Shown: one piece after another, positions 43,301 through 54,225 of the stretch | Layout: each line of letters starts with the position of its first letter | Position numbering within the stretch: position 1 is the first letter of the stretch | Assembly: GCA_024138025.1 (NCBI GenBank) | Contig: JAMXBD010000392.1 | Coordinates: 806,001-870,000 of the forward strand | Direction: 5' to 3' | Source: Combretum micranthum | Taxonomy: Eukaryota; Streptophyta; Magnoliopsida; Myrtales; Combretaceae | Length of the DNA: 64,000 nucleotides | Translations under genes and position numbers: made by a program | The notes under the pieces: model-generated | Told to the model about the DNA's origin: nothing | Databases searched by the model: none | The model's input: only the letters and a program-made list of their open reading frames with translations

Positions 43301-46300
43301 TCAATCTATAACTGATCCCATCCCCAAATAATTTATGCATTTGAAAGAGTACAACAAGATAAAGTTAAAGAACAACCAACAATTTCCAAAAACATAGCCA
43401 ACCAAATCATAGTTAAAAAATAGCCAACAAGAATAATATCCTCAACAACCAGATCAATAATAACAATCAACACTCCAACTAGTTATATCAGGTGTATATT
43501 TTTTGTAATATCTAGTGAACCATCAATAACATAGAAGAGACAATAATTACCTGTTCAGATTGTTCCTCGTGTAGGGTTCTTTCCTTGCGAAGCTTTGCTT
43601 TTCTTTCTTCTAAGGCAACTCTCAACTCTTCCATAGAAGTTCATCCTCGTGCTGATTTCCCAATTGATGGTGGCCCATACCCTCTTCCAGGATGATAGTC
43701 TGACCTTGAAATCGTATTCATAAACCTATCAACAATCTCCTCTGAAGTCAATGGACTATATGAAGATTGAGATTCCTCATACATCTTCACCATCCTATCC
43801 TGAATTACAAACAATAAAGACATACATTCTGTATAACACATTACTTTAAAATAAGTCTAAAATTTTACACATCCAATAAACTTACATAAACCTCTGCAGC
43901 TTGTTGAGATACCCAACCTCCTGTACCATTGGGCCTTGGAACACTATATCCGGTTTGCTTAAAGAACTCAATGGCATTAAATGGTTGGCAATTTTGATTA
44001 ATCTACACATTTAGACATGTATGGAAAATGTTAAAGCATTAATCAATAATAGAAGCATAAAAAAACATTAATAAATACCCACTTGCTCATTTCTCCTACT
44101 CTCAAATAATCTAAAGCCAGCCCTATGTAGATATTTCACATTGTTGCGTGCATTTCTCCCAATCATTGACCTTATTTTCTATAAATGAAAAAATCAGCAT
44201 ACATATGATAATATAAACTAATTTGTAAGTGCAAAAATGATTTAGAATTCACCTTCGCAGATGGTTCATTCGATTGTGATATTGATCGCTCTTGTTCAAT
44301 CTCCCTAATCCATTTCTCAGTAACCTTTTTCCAATCATCATCACTTGAACATTTGGGTCTAGCAACATCACCAACCTTGTTCCACTTATTTTTAGTTTTA
44401 CATCGATGGTTTCTATGGAGATTACCCATCCATTTATCAGCAGCTCAGAACTTTTTAGTGTCTTTTGTGATGTCATCAACATTCAACGGATTCTACATCA
44501 AACATATCACTGTAGATGAGGAGAATGCATAAAAAAGATCAAATCCATAAATTAAAAAAGTAGCAAGATAGCAACAAGTATAGAATAGCTCTAGAAATTT
44601 AAGAAAAAAAGTATAACAGTCTCTTCTAGTAGCTTTTACAAAGGAACAAATTAAAGGGAACAACTACTTGAATTATAACTTTAACATGTGGGAAGAAAGA
44701 ACCTCGCACTTCTCTCATTGGCTTTTCCATTTCTTTTGGGGTAAGTCCTTCATTTTCTCACCTTGAACATAGTTTGGAGTGGCTTTCAAATATCAACTCA
44801 ACATAGTTACATACCATTTGATCGTCTACTATTAGGCCAACTTGCAATTGGTGAGGTTGAGAAGGAGTATCTCTTTTGTCTAGTCCCTTCCATTACACCG
44901 TAATCTTGCTTTATTTTATTCCAGCTTTACTCCACCATTGAGTACATTTGATTACATAAACATTTGACAATTGCACCTATTACAGTTGTAGATTTCTACT
45001 CTCCATCTTTCATCAGTTGCATTTTCTTACCTTCCAATGATAAGCAATACATTCTCTTGATGTGATAGTTAATTGCAACAATTTTTTTCTCCCCTAAATG
45101 TTTTGCTGGACAGTTATAAATCTTGCTGGACCTTCTAAACATGAATCAAGATGGGTTATCACACTACTATTTGTCATTAGATACCAAGAATAAGATATTG
45201 TTCTTGTCTTCAATGATTTTCTAGTTACAAAACTTTCCACTTGGCCATCACATTCCTACGACTAGACTATAATATAATTCATTAGGTTTAAAGAAAGATA
45301 CAAGAGCTCACTAACATAATTGCTTACATGGATGGAAAACAACTAATCACACAGCAATTCCAATGTATGGTAGATATCAACATATCCAAGGCCATAAACT
45401 TAGCAGCTTTCCTACTTTCTTTGTTGAAGGAAAAAAGGATAGAAATGTTGAAGTAGAAGTCAGACATTCCATTTTTCACCCCTAAGTATATAATCCAGCT
45501 TATATTCAAAATAATTTAACCTATGCAACCTTATTAGAAAAGAGCATGTCAAAAAATTGACACGATGGATATAAATTAGAATCTGTTTGTCACAAAGGCA
45601 AATCAGTTATGGAAAAACATTAAGAACCATAAATTCTAATATAGTATTTAAATGTATTCAATATCATGTTCTTGAAACACAACACCACTACAGATATTGC
45701 CATATGAGAAATAATTGGATCAAAATGGGAATCAGGGAAAATCTAGAACCTTAAGATGAATGTATGCACTTTAATTGTATCATCTTAAAAGAGATGATGG
45801 GTGTTGTTAAGGTGTACATACAAGTTAAAACGAATGGTGCACACTTGGTTGCAAACAAAGAGGAATGGTATAGACTAGAGTACAAGCAGCAATTAGGAGA
45901 GGTCATTAGTCATGAATCAAGTTGAGACCACACTTATTGGAGTTACGTCATGATTTTATAATGTGCATTCAATCAACTATATGCCCTTCTGCACTGTGTC
46001 TTGAATATTTGCTTTACTTTGATAGTGTTAGTGTCTTTAATAGAGTTATCACATGCAAACTATGTGACATGCTATTATCTTGTGTCTAAATTCTATTGCT
46101 CTTAAGATCATATAGCATTCATTTTATAGACTTGAATGCTACCAGCAAATAAATCGTAAAGAGAGGAATAAGGATTTTTAATTTTTTTTGTAGAGATCTC
46201 TATAATTTTTGGGAGAGATTAAATTACCTACTTCAAAGTATTATGTGGAGTGAGAACAAAGTGGCTTTTGTTGTTTTCGGAGTAAAAAAGTAGCACTAGC

Positions 46301-46825
46301 ACTATAATTCTCAATTTTCCTTTATTATGGAATTGATCTTTTTTATTTATCATATCTATTGACTGAAGCTTACTTGGATATAAAAAACAAAAAAAGAAAC
46401 CAGCTTGAATAATTTGAAACAAAACAAGAGAAAAAAAAATGCAATTTCACTTCAAATATACCTTTACTCTCTCCTAAGCCCGTTGTTTTTCTGCATTGGG
46501 GAATTTTCTCCAGTCATCGATACAAAGAGGTAGTAAGTCCCTACAAGCCTTCCCCATATCAGAGGCTAACTTTGATGATTGGTCTGTTGTTAGTGGACGT
46601 CCACCAGAATAGGTAAACTCAATAACCATCTTGCCCTTTCGTCTATTGTTTTTCTTTTCAAGTGGTTTTCCTTGGTATGCACTTCTCTTATGTGTTGTGG
46701 GAATCGGGCTCTCAGTTGCTACATATATATGACATTCTCATGAAGCTATCGGGTCATGAAACTCAAACCAAAGACCTAACTGTTACACCTTTAAATTAAC
46801 TAGAAATTAAAACTTACATAAAAAT

Positions 46826-47280
46826 TACCTGAGCTAAGTGAAGGATTAGATGAAGGGTTTCCATTCAAGGATGCATCTACTTAGTTATTGATGACATGAT
46901 TCTGTCCTTGTCCATTTGTTGTAGTACCAACCAAAAACATGTTTCACCAGAACACTTACAACTTTAAAATGACAATTAATTTTACTAGTTTCGTGCAAGG
47001 CATACAATGCTAAAGATACAAAATTAAAATAGCACAATCACTTTAATTGATAAAGAATAAGCTAATGTGGTAGAACAACGAAAACAAAAACATCAAAGAG
47101 TAGTGAAGGAGAATATAAACCCACCTACTATTCTAATAAATTAACCGGAAATTAATATTTTACATTAAAGTTACCTAAGCGAGGGGAGAACTAGATGAAC
47201 GGCTGCCTTATAAAGATGCATCTACTAAGGAGTTGTTGATGATAGGATTTTGTCCTTGTTCATTTGCTAAAAGATGAACC
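46826..47280 (-). repeat. Tandem exon duplication inside CACTA-2 TNPA gene
   Basis: Segments starting near 46826 and 47160 are diverged copies about 334 bp apart. Both have TACCTGAGC/TACCTAAGC at the donor side, a GATGCATCTACT core and a CTTGTCCATTTG/CTTGTTCATTTG end. On the minus strand they read GQGQN.(V/I)INN..VDASL.G. The copied piece includes one exon with its flanking intron. Confidence 0.6.
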
Positions 47281-48149
47281 AGAAAAATGTGATTTCATTA
47301 TTTGCCATAGCAACTATATATATTTACAATGCTTCTAACTAAAAAAAAAAAAAAAAAAAAAACCTTATGGAAACTTTACTTGTTCGATGAGAATGATTAG
47401 ATGAATTGTTGCTCTGTGGTGATTGTTGTTCCTCCTCCAAATTCTGAGAATCCAATTCATCATTAATTGGTAATCGGGTGTCTTGATTAGCCCGATTAGC
47501 CCTTCCTCCCCGCCTCTATAGACTCCTTCGTCCCTTAGCCATTATAATCCTACAATTGGATAGGAAAAAGGTTCAATAATTAGATGTCAACATGCATGAA
47601 TAGATTTAAATAAAGTGCATATAAATAGAAAGAATAAAAAAGATTCTAACTTTCAATCATCATGCATGGACAATAAAAAAAAAATATCATAGACATTATA
47701 GTTAAATAAAAAAAAGGATAAAATGAATAAAAATTGGACAATCATACTATTGTCATCACTGATATTGTAGTCCATGAGTGCATCATCCAACTCATACTCT
47801 TCATCCTCATCTGTATCCTCATCTTCATTACATTCAATACTACCATCATGCTCTTCCCATGGAGATGCTTCAACCATTGTTTCTATAGCCTCTCCATCAA
47901 CGGTCTCACCACATACATCAGTTCTCAGTGAAACTTTGATATCATAATCAACTATTGGATTATGCTCATTTCCTCTATCCTCATTTATTGTTAATTGTTC
48001 CTTTAAGCTCTCATTCACCAATAAAGCTTCAACATCTATGAAAAAATTTGCATCACCTACAAGTGAGCCAATGTTATAGATGTGGCGATGCTTGAATTGT
48101 TGCACCACTCGCCAATCAGGTCGAAATTTCATGTCATCTAGGTAAATAT

Positions 48150-48746
48150 TGATGCAGCATAGGATGAAGAGAGTAAAAATCCTATGTCGACTACCAGTAT
48201 TGGAGCGACGTACTTTACATGTCTTTTGGGTTTTTCAAATTCATAATTAATAATGCGGTCAATGCCTTTAGGATATCATTTAATATTTTCAAAGAATAAT
48301 TTTTAGTATCATTTAGTATTATTTTTAATAGGATTTAATGTCTTTTAATAGGATGTTAATTTCATAGGATTTAATGTCTCTTAATAGGATGTCAGTTTCA
48401 TAGGATTTAATGTTTTTTAATAGGATATCAATTTTAGTTTTTTCCTTTTAAATGCTATTTAATATTATTTAATAGGTTTTAGTCCTTTTTCGATTATGAC
48501 AACTTTCAAGCTTACCTATATATATATAAGCCTTATGGCATATGAGACAGAATATGTTATTTTGAATGAATTTTCTTTGAGAGTGTTCTCTCTTTATCCC
48601 AAAATTCGTAATCTTGTGTAGATTTCGACTTTTGATGCCAGGTATCTAGGTATTCTCAGAATCAATAGATATTTGAAGATCACAAGCCGGGTATTCGTAC
48701 ACGAATCAACGTCTTGCGATAACCCCTTTCATATTCTGCTGCGTCA
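48150..48746 (+). repeat. Gypsy-derivative 5' LTR
   Basis: TG..CA ends. Contains short direct repeats of TTTAATAGGAT (about 48320-48425). A TATA-like TATATATATAAG lies at about 48520. Confidence 0.92.
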
Positions 48747-48748
48747 GT

Positions 48749-48760
48749 TGGTATCAGAGC
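48749..48760 (+). other. Gypsy-derivative primer-binding site
   Basis: TGGTATCAGAGC two bases after the LTR, matching the 3' end of initiator tRNA-Met. Confidence 0.88.
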
Positions 48761-48782
48761 TGCGTTCGTTCCAGGAGTAACG

Positions 48783-49703
48783 ATGCCGTCTCGTAGACAA
48801 TCAAACCAGCGACGTGTGGACGAAATCTATGGCCATGATGACTTAGGTCGACGAATCGAAAAAAAAGTTGATTGGTGCTTCAGACGTATGGTGGATCAGG
48901 TCACAGAAAGGATAGAGGCACTTTTGGTGAATCAGAATAAAGGTAGAAACCCTAATCTTGATCGGGTGCCTAATTCTAATTTGATACATGACATAGGTTA
49001 TGAGGAATTAGATGATGAATCCTCTTTTGTTAAGGAAGATAGTAGTTGTAGGGAATTAATGATGAACAATGAAATCCTAGAATTTGATGATGATTTCTCT
49101 TCTATTGATGGGGATTACTATAATGAAGAACCAATATTTGACGTTTATGAGGAAGATGAAGGGGATGTCTTTGAAGGAAAAGGCAATTTTGAACCAGTTT
49201 ATGATGAAGTTGTGTTGGAGGCTGTACATGATGGAGGACCTATCTTTGACATCGAGTATGTTGAGGAAGAATTCGTGATCGGTGATGAACAAGAGATTCA
49301 TGATTATGATATTATGTTTGTTTCAGTAGGTAAGGGAATTGAAGGAGAAGTGGATTTATCTAGAGCTGTTGTTTCGATAATGGAGGAGTTTCAGGATGTG
49401 TTTCCTGAGGAATTGTATGATGGCTTACCACCTCTGCGTGATACTCAATACCAAATTGATCTTGAACTAAGTGCAACCCTTCCAAATTGTCCTCGTCATC
49501 AAATGAGTCCTACCAAACATGAAGAGTTGAGGAGACAAGTTGAGGACTTACTGCGTAACATGGTTAAAATTCGAGGTCGAATTTTGTCCAGCCTGGAGAG
49601 GATGATGCAGCATAGGATGAAGAAACTAAAAATCCTATGTCGACTACCAGTATTGGAGCGACGTACTTTACATGTCTTTTGGGTTTTTCAAATTCGTAAT
49701 TAA
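48783..49703 (+). CDS. Chimeric Gag/pre-RT ORF of the non-autonomous gypsy element (306 codons)
   Basis: A single open frame without stops. Residues 1-60 look like a Ty3/gypsy Gag N-terminus (MPSRRQSNQRRVDEIYGHDD; RMVDQVTERIEALLVNQN). Residues about 70-195 are very acidic (FDDDFSSIDGDYYNEEPIFD; DIEYVEEEFVIGDEQ). From about 198 it reads the linker just before the reverse transcriptase of plant gypsy polyproteins: IMEEFQDVFPEELYDGLPPL, RDTQYQIDLELSATLPN, MSPTKHEELRRQVEDLL. The zinc knuckle, protease and the whole polymerase are missing. The last 34 codons read into the 3' LTR. The intact frame in a young insert suggests the product or the open frame was kept until recently. Confidence 0.75.
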   Translation: MPSRRQSNQRRVDEIYGHDDLGRRIEKKVDWCFRRMVDQVTERIEALLVNQNKGRNPNLDRVPNSNLIHDIGYEELDDESSFVKEDSSCRELMMNNEILEFDDDFSSIDGDYYNEEPIFDVYEEDEGDVFEGKGNFEPVYDEVVLEAVHDGGPIFDIEYVEEEFVIGDEQEIHDYDIMFVSVGKGIEGEVDLSRAVVSIMEEFQDVFPEELYDGLPPLRDTQYQIDLELSATLPNCPRHQMSPTKHEELRRQVEDLLRNMVKIRGRILSSLERMMQHRMKKLKILCRLPVLERRTLHVFWVFQIRN

Positions 49704-50199
49704 TAATGCGGTCAATGCCTTTAGGATATCATTTGATATTTTTAAAGAATAATTTTTAGTATCATTTAGTATTATTTTTAATAGGATTTAATATCTTTTA
49801 ATAGAATGTTAATTTCATAGGATTTAATGTCTCTTAATAGGATGTCAGTTTCATAGGATTTAATGTCTTTTAATAGGATATCAATTTTAGTTTTTTCCTT
49901 TTAAATGCTATTTAATATTATTTAATAGGTTTTAGTCCTTTTTCGATTATGGCAACTTTCAAGCTTACCTATATATATGTAAGCCTTATGGCATATGAGA
50001 TAGAATATGTTATTTTGAATGAATTTTTTGTGAGAGTGCTCTCTCTTTATCCCAAAATTCGTAATCTTGTGTAGATTTCGACTTTTGATGCCAGATATCT
50101 AGGTATTCTCAGAATCAATAGATATTTGAAGATCACAAACCGGGTATTCGTGCGTGAATCAACGTCTTGCGATAACTCCTTTCATATTCCGCTGCGTCA
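49603..50199 (+). repeat. Gypsy-derivative 3' LTR
   Basis: Preceded by the purine-rich CTGGAGAGGA (polypurine tract, about 49593-49602). Same length as the 5' LTR. Confidence 0.92.
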
Positions 50200-51746
50200 A
50201 ATATTTGCTTAGCTTGTGATGCCAACACATATGGATAATTTTCATACCAGTTATGAGTAACCTTAATAGATTTAAATCCGTCATCCACCTGCACATTGCG
50301 ATGCCTCTCATTAGTCCCACCACTTACATTTAAATAGGAATACTCTTTTATTTCTAACATAACTAAATTCATATATATTTGTTAACACCCCATAAAATTC
50401 TACTTTCCCATCTCCTTGGTCTCCTTCTACCAACACTCCACTATTTTGAGTCTTCTTCCTACTATCAAACCTAATGTGTGAAAATGCACACCATTATATC
50501 AATTTGTTGTACCTTTTGAAACATGAATCAGGTCCTATTGATAATGCATATAATGCACTAATGATCGGTCACGACTATCATGCAATATGCTCATCTGTAA
50601 AAATGTTAAACAAAATACCATATCAATGCAAGCTAGTTAAAAACCCTTGAATTACACAAAAAAAAAAAAAATGTAATTCTATACAAAGCTCTTTCTTATA
50701 TTTACCTTATTCATAAACCATTCACCAAAGTCTTTTTGTGATGCCCATCTATGTTATCCCCATATTGTGCACGTAAAACATCTTTATGCTCACTACAACA
50801 CATGTTTGTCTTCACTTAGTAATTTTATATGTCATTGTACCATTAGCTTACATATAATTTTTGTAACTTTCAACTTACTCTAGGTAAGGTTGAATCTCTT
50901 GGCAATTGTTGATAATGTACCATTTTACAATATCAACCTCCTCGCTTGACAATGCCACATATGTGGGTGGAGAAATTAAAACAAATTTATTCGTGAAGAT
51001 AGCCAAACCACTATCCTCTAAGGAATCAAAATTCCTGTATGGATGGTTAAATGTCGTCTTAATGCCTTCTAAGTGAAGCAAACATCAGGTCAAGCACTCA
51101 TGAATAACATAAGCTTCTGCAATGGAGCCTTCTGGAGAAGCTCTATTTCTAACGAATTGTTTTAAGGAGCCTAAGTACCTACAAATAATGATTAATAGTA
51201 CATGAGAAAAACATGGATAACAACTTAAAAAGTGGTAAATTTTGAGTCTACATTATACCTTTCAATAGGATACATCCAACGATATGAAACAGGTCCAGCC
51301 ATTAATACCTCTTGAGGTAAGTGGATAGCTAGATGTACCATTACATCAAAGAATGCAAGGGGAAAGATCAACTCCAACTTGCACAAAATAGTGAAAATGT
51401 AACTCTGCATCTTTCGTATATCGTCAACATTCAAAATGCGTCGACACAACCTCTCAAAAAATTTCCCAAGCTCAGCTATGGCGAGGGTAACCTCCCTTGG
51501 CAATAGGCTATGAATGCCCACATGTAATAGCCTTTCAAGTAAAACGTGGCAATCATGACTCTTCATACTTGAAAGCTTTGAGTTTGAGTTGTCCACACAC
51601 CTACCTATGTGTGACGCATAACCATAAGGTAATCTAACATTCCTTAGGAATTGACAAAACAATCTTCTCTCACTTGTAGTTAATGTATAGCTGGCACATG
51701 CGATTAAGTATTTGCCATCAGCCCGTTTTACTAAATGTAGCTCCTT

Positions 51747-53012
51747 TCATATACCAAGTTCCTCTAGATCAAGTCTAACTTTATAAGTATCTTTTGTTTT
51801 TCCCTCAGTCCTAAGCATTGTGTTAACGACATTCTCACAGATATTCTTCTCAATATGCATCATATCCAAATTATGTCTAAGTATTAACTTTGACCAATAT
51901 GGCAACCAGAAGAATATCGACTTTTTAGTCCAATTGAATGTGCCAACATTGTGGACTCTTCTAGCTTTCCCCAGATGCTTTCCCATTCCTTTGTCTACTA
52001 TTGATCGTAAATGGTGGAGAATATCTTCACCAAAATATAGATCAGGAGCCTCATGAGTATCATGCATTCCATCAAACTTGTAGCTATGTCTCCACCTATG
52101 ATCCATTGGCAACCACATTCTATGCCCAACATACCTAATCTTGTTATTAAGCCTTATCAATGGTGTTTGATCTTCACATATAGGGCAAGCACTATATCCC
52201 TTTGTGCTCCATCTAGACAAATTCCCATATGCTGGAAAGTCATTAATGATCCACAATAATGCGGCATGCATCTTGAATGAAGACTTTGAGTATGTCAACA
52301 ACCCATTATTCCAAAGATCCTTCAACTCATCAATTAAAGGTTGCATATAGATGTCGATCTCTTTCCCAAGTGCTTTAGGCCCTGGGATTAATAGTGTCAT
52401 CATCATACATTCTCTCTTCATGCACATCCAAGGAGGTAAATTATATCTGAGAAGCAACACAGGCCACATGCTATATGATTGGCTCATAGTACCAAAAGGA
52501 TTGAATCCATCACTAGCAAGCCCCAATCTCACATTACGACAATCTATTGCAAATTCTGGATATTCATTATCAAACATTACCCATGACAACCCATCTGCTG
52601 GATGACCTATAAGATTTTCTTGTCTCTTGTGTTCTTCTTTATGCCAACGCATTTTTTGAGCATTTCTAGGGTTCATGAAAAGGCGTTGTAACCTTAGTTT
52701 CACAGGAAAGTATCGCAAAACCTTATGAGGAATAGGGTTTTTAGAACTAGTGGACACTTTATATCTGGATGTACCACAAGTGGGACAATGTGTAAGATTC
52801 TTGTTATCACCCCAAAATAAACAACAGTCATATTTACATGCATGAATATTATGGCAACCCATGCCCAACCCCCTCAAGTATTTGTTTGCGTAATAGTAAT
52901 ACTTAGGAAGAGACTCTCCATTAGGTATGACATCACGCAAAAATTGTAGCAACATGTCAAAAGAATTGTTGCTCGACTTATTGTATACTTTTAAGTGAAG
53001 GAGCTTCACCAT
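51747..53012 (-). pseudogene. CACTA-2 Tnp2 (Transposase_21) core, 421-codon open frame
   Basis: Conserved En/Spm transposase blocks: IHACKYDCCLFWGDNKNLTH, CPTCGTSRY, RLQRLFMNPRNAQKMRWHKE, VRLGLASDGFNPFGTMSQSY, MMMTLLIPGPKALGKEIDIY, MHAALLWIINDFPAYGNLSR, ACPICEDQT, FWLPYWSKLILRHNLDMMHI and EKNICENVVNTML. It is clearly paralogous to the CACTA-1 transposase but diverged, consistent with a different CACTA lineage. It reads to a stop after DLEELGI, where the CACTA-1 protein continues. Confidence 0.85.
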
Positions 53013-53914
53013 AAATGAGAATTTAGAAATCTTACACCCTGGATAAAGCTCTTGGTGTGAGTTAGCTCTTAACCCATCTAAATAGTCAACTGGACTATCG
53101 AAGCCATCATCAGGGGTTGAGCTTTCATCCTAATTGTCAACAAATACCCTTAAGTCTTCAAGCATCTCGTAGAGCCTACCAGAATCATTACCACTTGTCC
53201 CATTGTTCTCCTCCATAATGGGTCTCATGTCACATTCTCTGTGACGAATTCTACCTCGATGTATAGTAGGCAACTCAATAGTTGGCTCCTCACCATGATA
53301 TATCTAATACTAGTAGTTTACATTTATCCCATCTACAAGCAAGTGTGCTCTAATCACATTCACTGTCTGTGAAATGTCATTTAAGCATTTCCTACATGTA
53401 CAACTTAAACTTGCATGCACACCATACTTCAAGCGTAAGTATGCAACAAAAAAATCAACACCTCTTTCATACTCTTCACTTTCAATGTCATAATTCATCC
53501 AACACTTATCCATTTTTCCTAACATAAATGGAAGAAAATAAAAGTGTAAGATCTAATCGAACTAGTTAATATATCTTATATGGCATTATCACAAACTTAG
53601 TCAACACATATCACATCACATCATCATATTGATCACCATTACTAGCCGCATGTTCACTACATTGGTCTTAATGTTATTTCCTCTACCCTCAATCTTAGAA
53701 AACATTTTAGGAATCTTAGTAAACATTCCTTTACGCTATTCAAAGTGTGGGAATTTTGTAATCACACAGCAAACTATAATTTTTTTAATCCTTATGTTTA
53801 TTTTTATTCTAATAATCCTTTATACTCATTGTTTAATGATATTACTTTATTGCAATATGCTTGTTATTATCAATTATACTTGAAATTTATAGTTGCATAA
53901 ATGATGATATCTCT

Positions 53915-54225
53915 TTCTTTCATTTTTCTTTGTACTTTAGTCAAACTTATTATATTTGTTTATAATTCATCTATCTTATATTAGCATCACCTATAAGTTA
54001 AGTACTGATTATTTCTTCATTCATTTATCAAATTAACATCTCATACTATTATAAACATTGATTTAATGTCAAACTTATTCTTTCCTTTCTCTTTGTAATT
54101 TAGTCAAATTTATTATATTTGTTTATAATTCATCTATTTTATATTGGCATCTCCTATAAGTTAAGTATTGATTATTTCTTCATTTAAGCATCTCATACTA
54201 TTATAAACATTGATTTAATGTCAAG
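53915..54225. repeat. Tandem duplication, about 162-bp unit, two copies
   Basis: The unit from TTTCTTTGTACTTTAGTCAAA (near 53925) recurs near 54088, with shared ATTATATTTGTTTATAATTC, CCTATAAGTTAAGTA and ACATTGATTTAATGTCAA. The second copy has a 14-bp deletion. Confidence 0.75.

Larger units (their letters stand above)
39355..47542 (-). pseudogene. CACTA-2 TNPA-like (Transposase_24-type) gene
   Basis: Multi-exon gene. The start MAKGRRSL at 47542 is followed by TAG, then RANQDTRLPINDELDSQNLE. Other exons: two related ones near 47.2 and 46.9 kb; MVIEFTYSGGRPLTTDQSSK and DWRKFPNAEKQRA (46.6 kb); WNKVGDVARPKCSSDDDWKK (44.3 kb); NAIEFFKQTGYSVPRPNGTG (43.95 kb); DRMVKMYEESQSSYSPLTSE and LRVALEERKAKLRKERTLHE (43.8-43.6 kb, coiled coil); and a Ser/Asp-rich tail NPSARDRSPRSSNNEDSDGS (42.26 kb). 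The tail is split by solo LTR copy 3; its last codons and TGA are at 39369-39355. A stop (ARG, TGA, TSMEELR) near 43645 disables it. Confidence 0.65.
48150..50199 (+). mobile_element. Non-autonomous Ty3/gypsy-derived LTR element, 2.05 kb
   Basis: Two LTRs of exactly 597 bp (48150-48746, 49603-50199) begin TGATGCAGCATAGG and end GCTGCGTCA. They differ at 21 positions by my count, about 3.5%, almost all transitions. A perfect AATAT duplication flanks it (48145-48149, 50200-50204). The internal part is only 856 bp: primer site, one ORF, purine tract. Reverse transcriptase, RNase H, protease and integrase are absent, so it would depend on proteins in trans. It sits in the DUF4216 exon of CACTA-2. 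Confidence 0.93.
47740..53525 (-). pseudogene. CACTA-2 TNPD-like transposase gene, split by a gypsy insert
   Basis: The start at 53525 (MLGKMDKCWMNYD) opens the transposase-associated domain (CTCRKCLND, HLLVDGINVNY), then TAG-TAT-TAG where the family has tryptophan-rich WYxHGE. Next come Tnp2 (53012-51747), a DUF4218-type domain (51662-51225: KSHDCHVLLERLL, MVHLAIHLPQE, YRWMYPIERY) and a DUF4216-type domain. The DUF4216 part appears at 51081-50875 and 50372-50205 (WYENYPYVLASQAKQIF), resuming after the gypsy insert at 48144 (DWRVVQQFKHRHIYN). It ends in an acidic tail (NEDEDTDEDEEYELDDALMD). It is broken by stops, frameshifts and the insertion. Confidence 0.8.
38257..53540 (-). mobile_element. 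CACTA-2: second En/Spm-type transposon, right end not found
   Basis: The left end reads TACTACAAGAATTTTGAGG, one base from the usual CACTACAAGAA. Subterminal ACGTGGC/GCCACGT-type repeats follow, different from those of CACTA-1, so the families differ. Genes run right to left: transposase from 53525, then a TNPA-like gene from 47542 to 39355. Nested insertions are a solo LTR (39370-42174) and a Ty3/gypsy derivative (48150-50199). No TTGTAGTG-type right terminus or subterminal repeats were seen up to 64 kb, so the right end is approximate. Confidence 0.75.
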
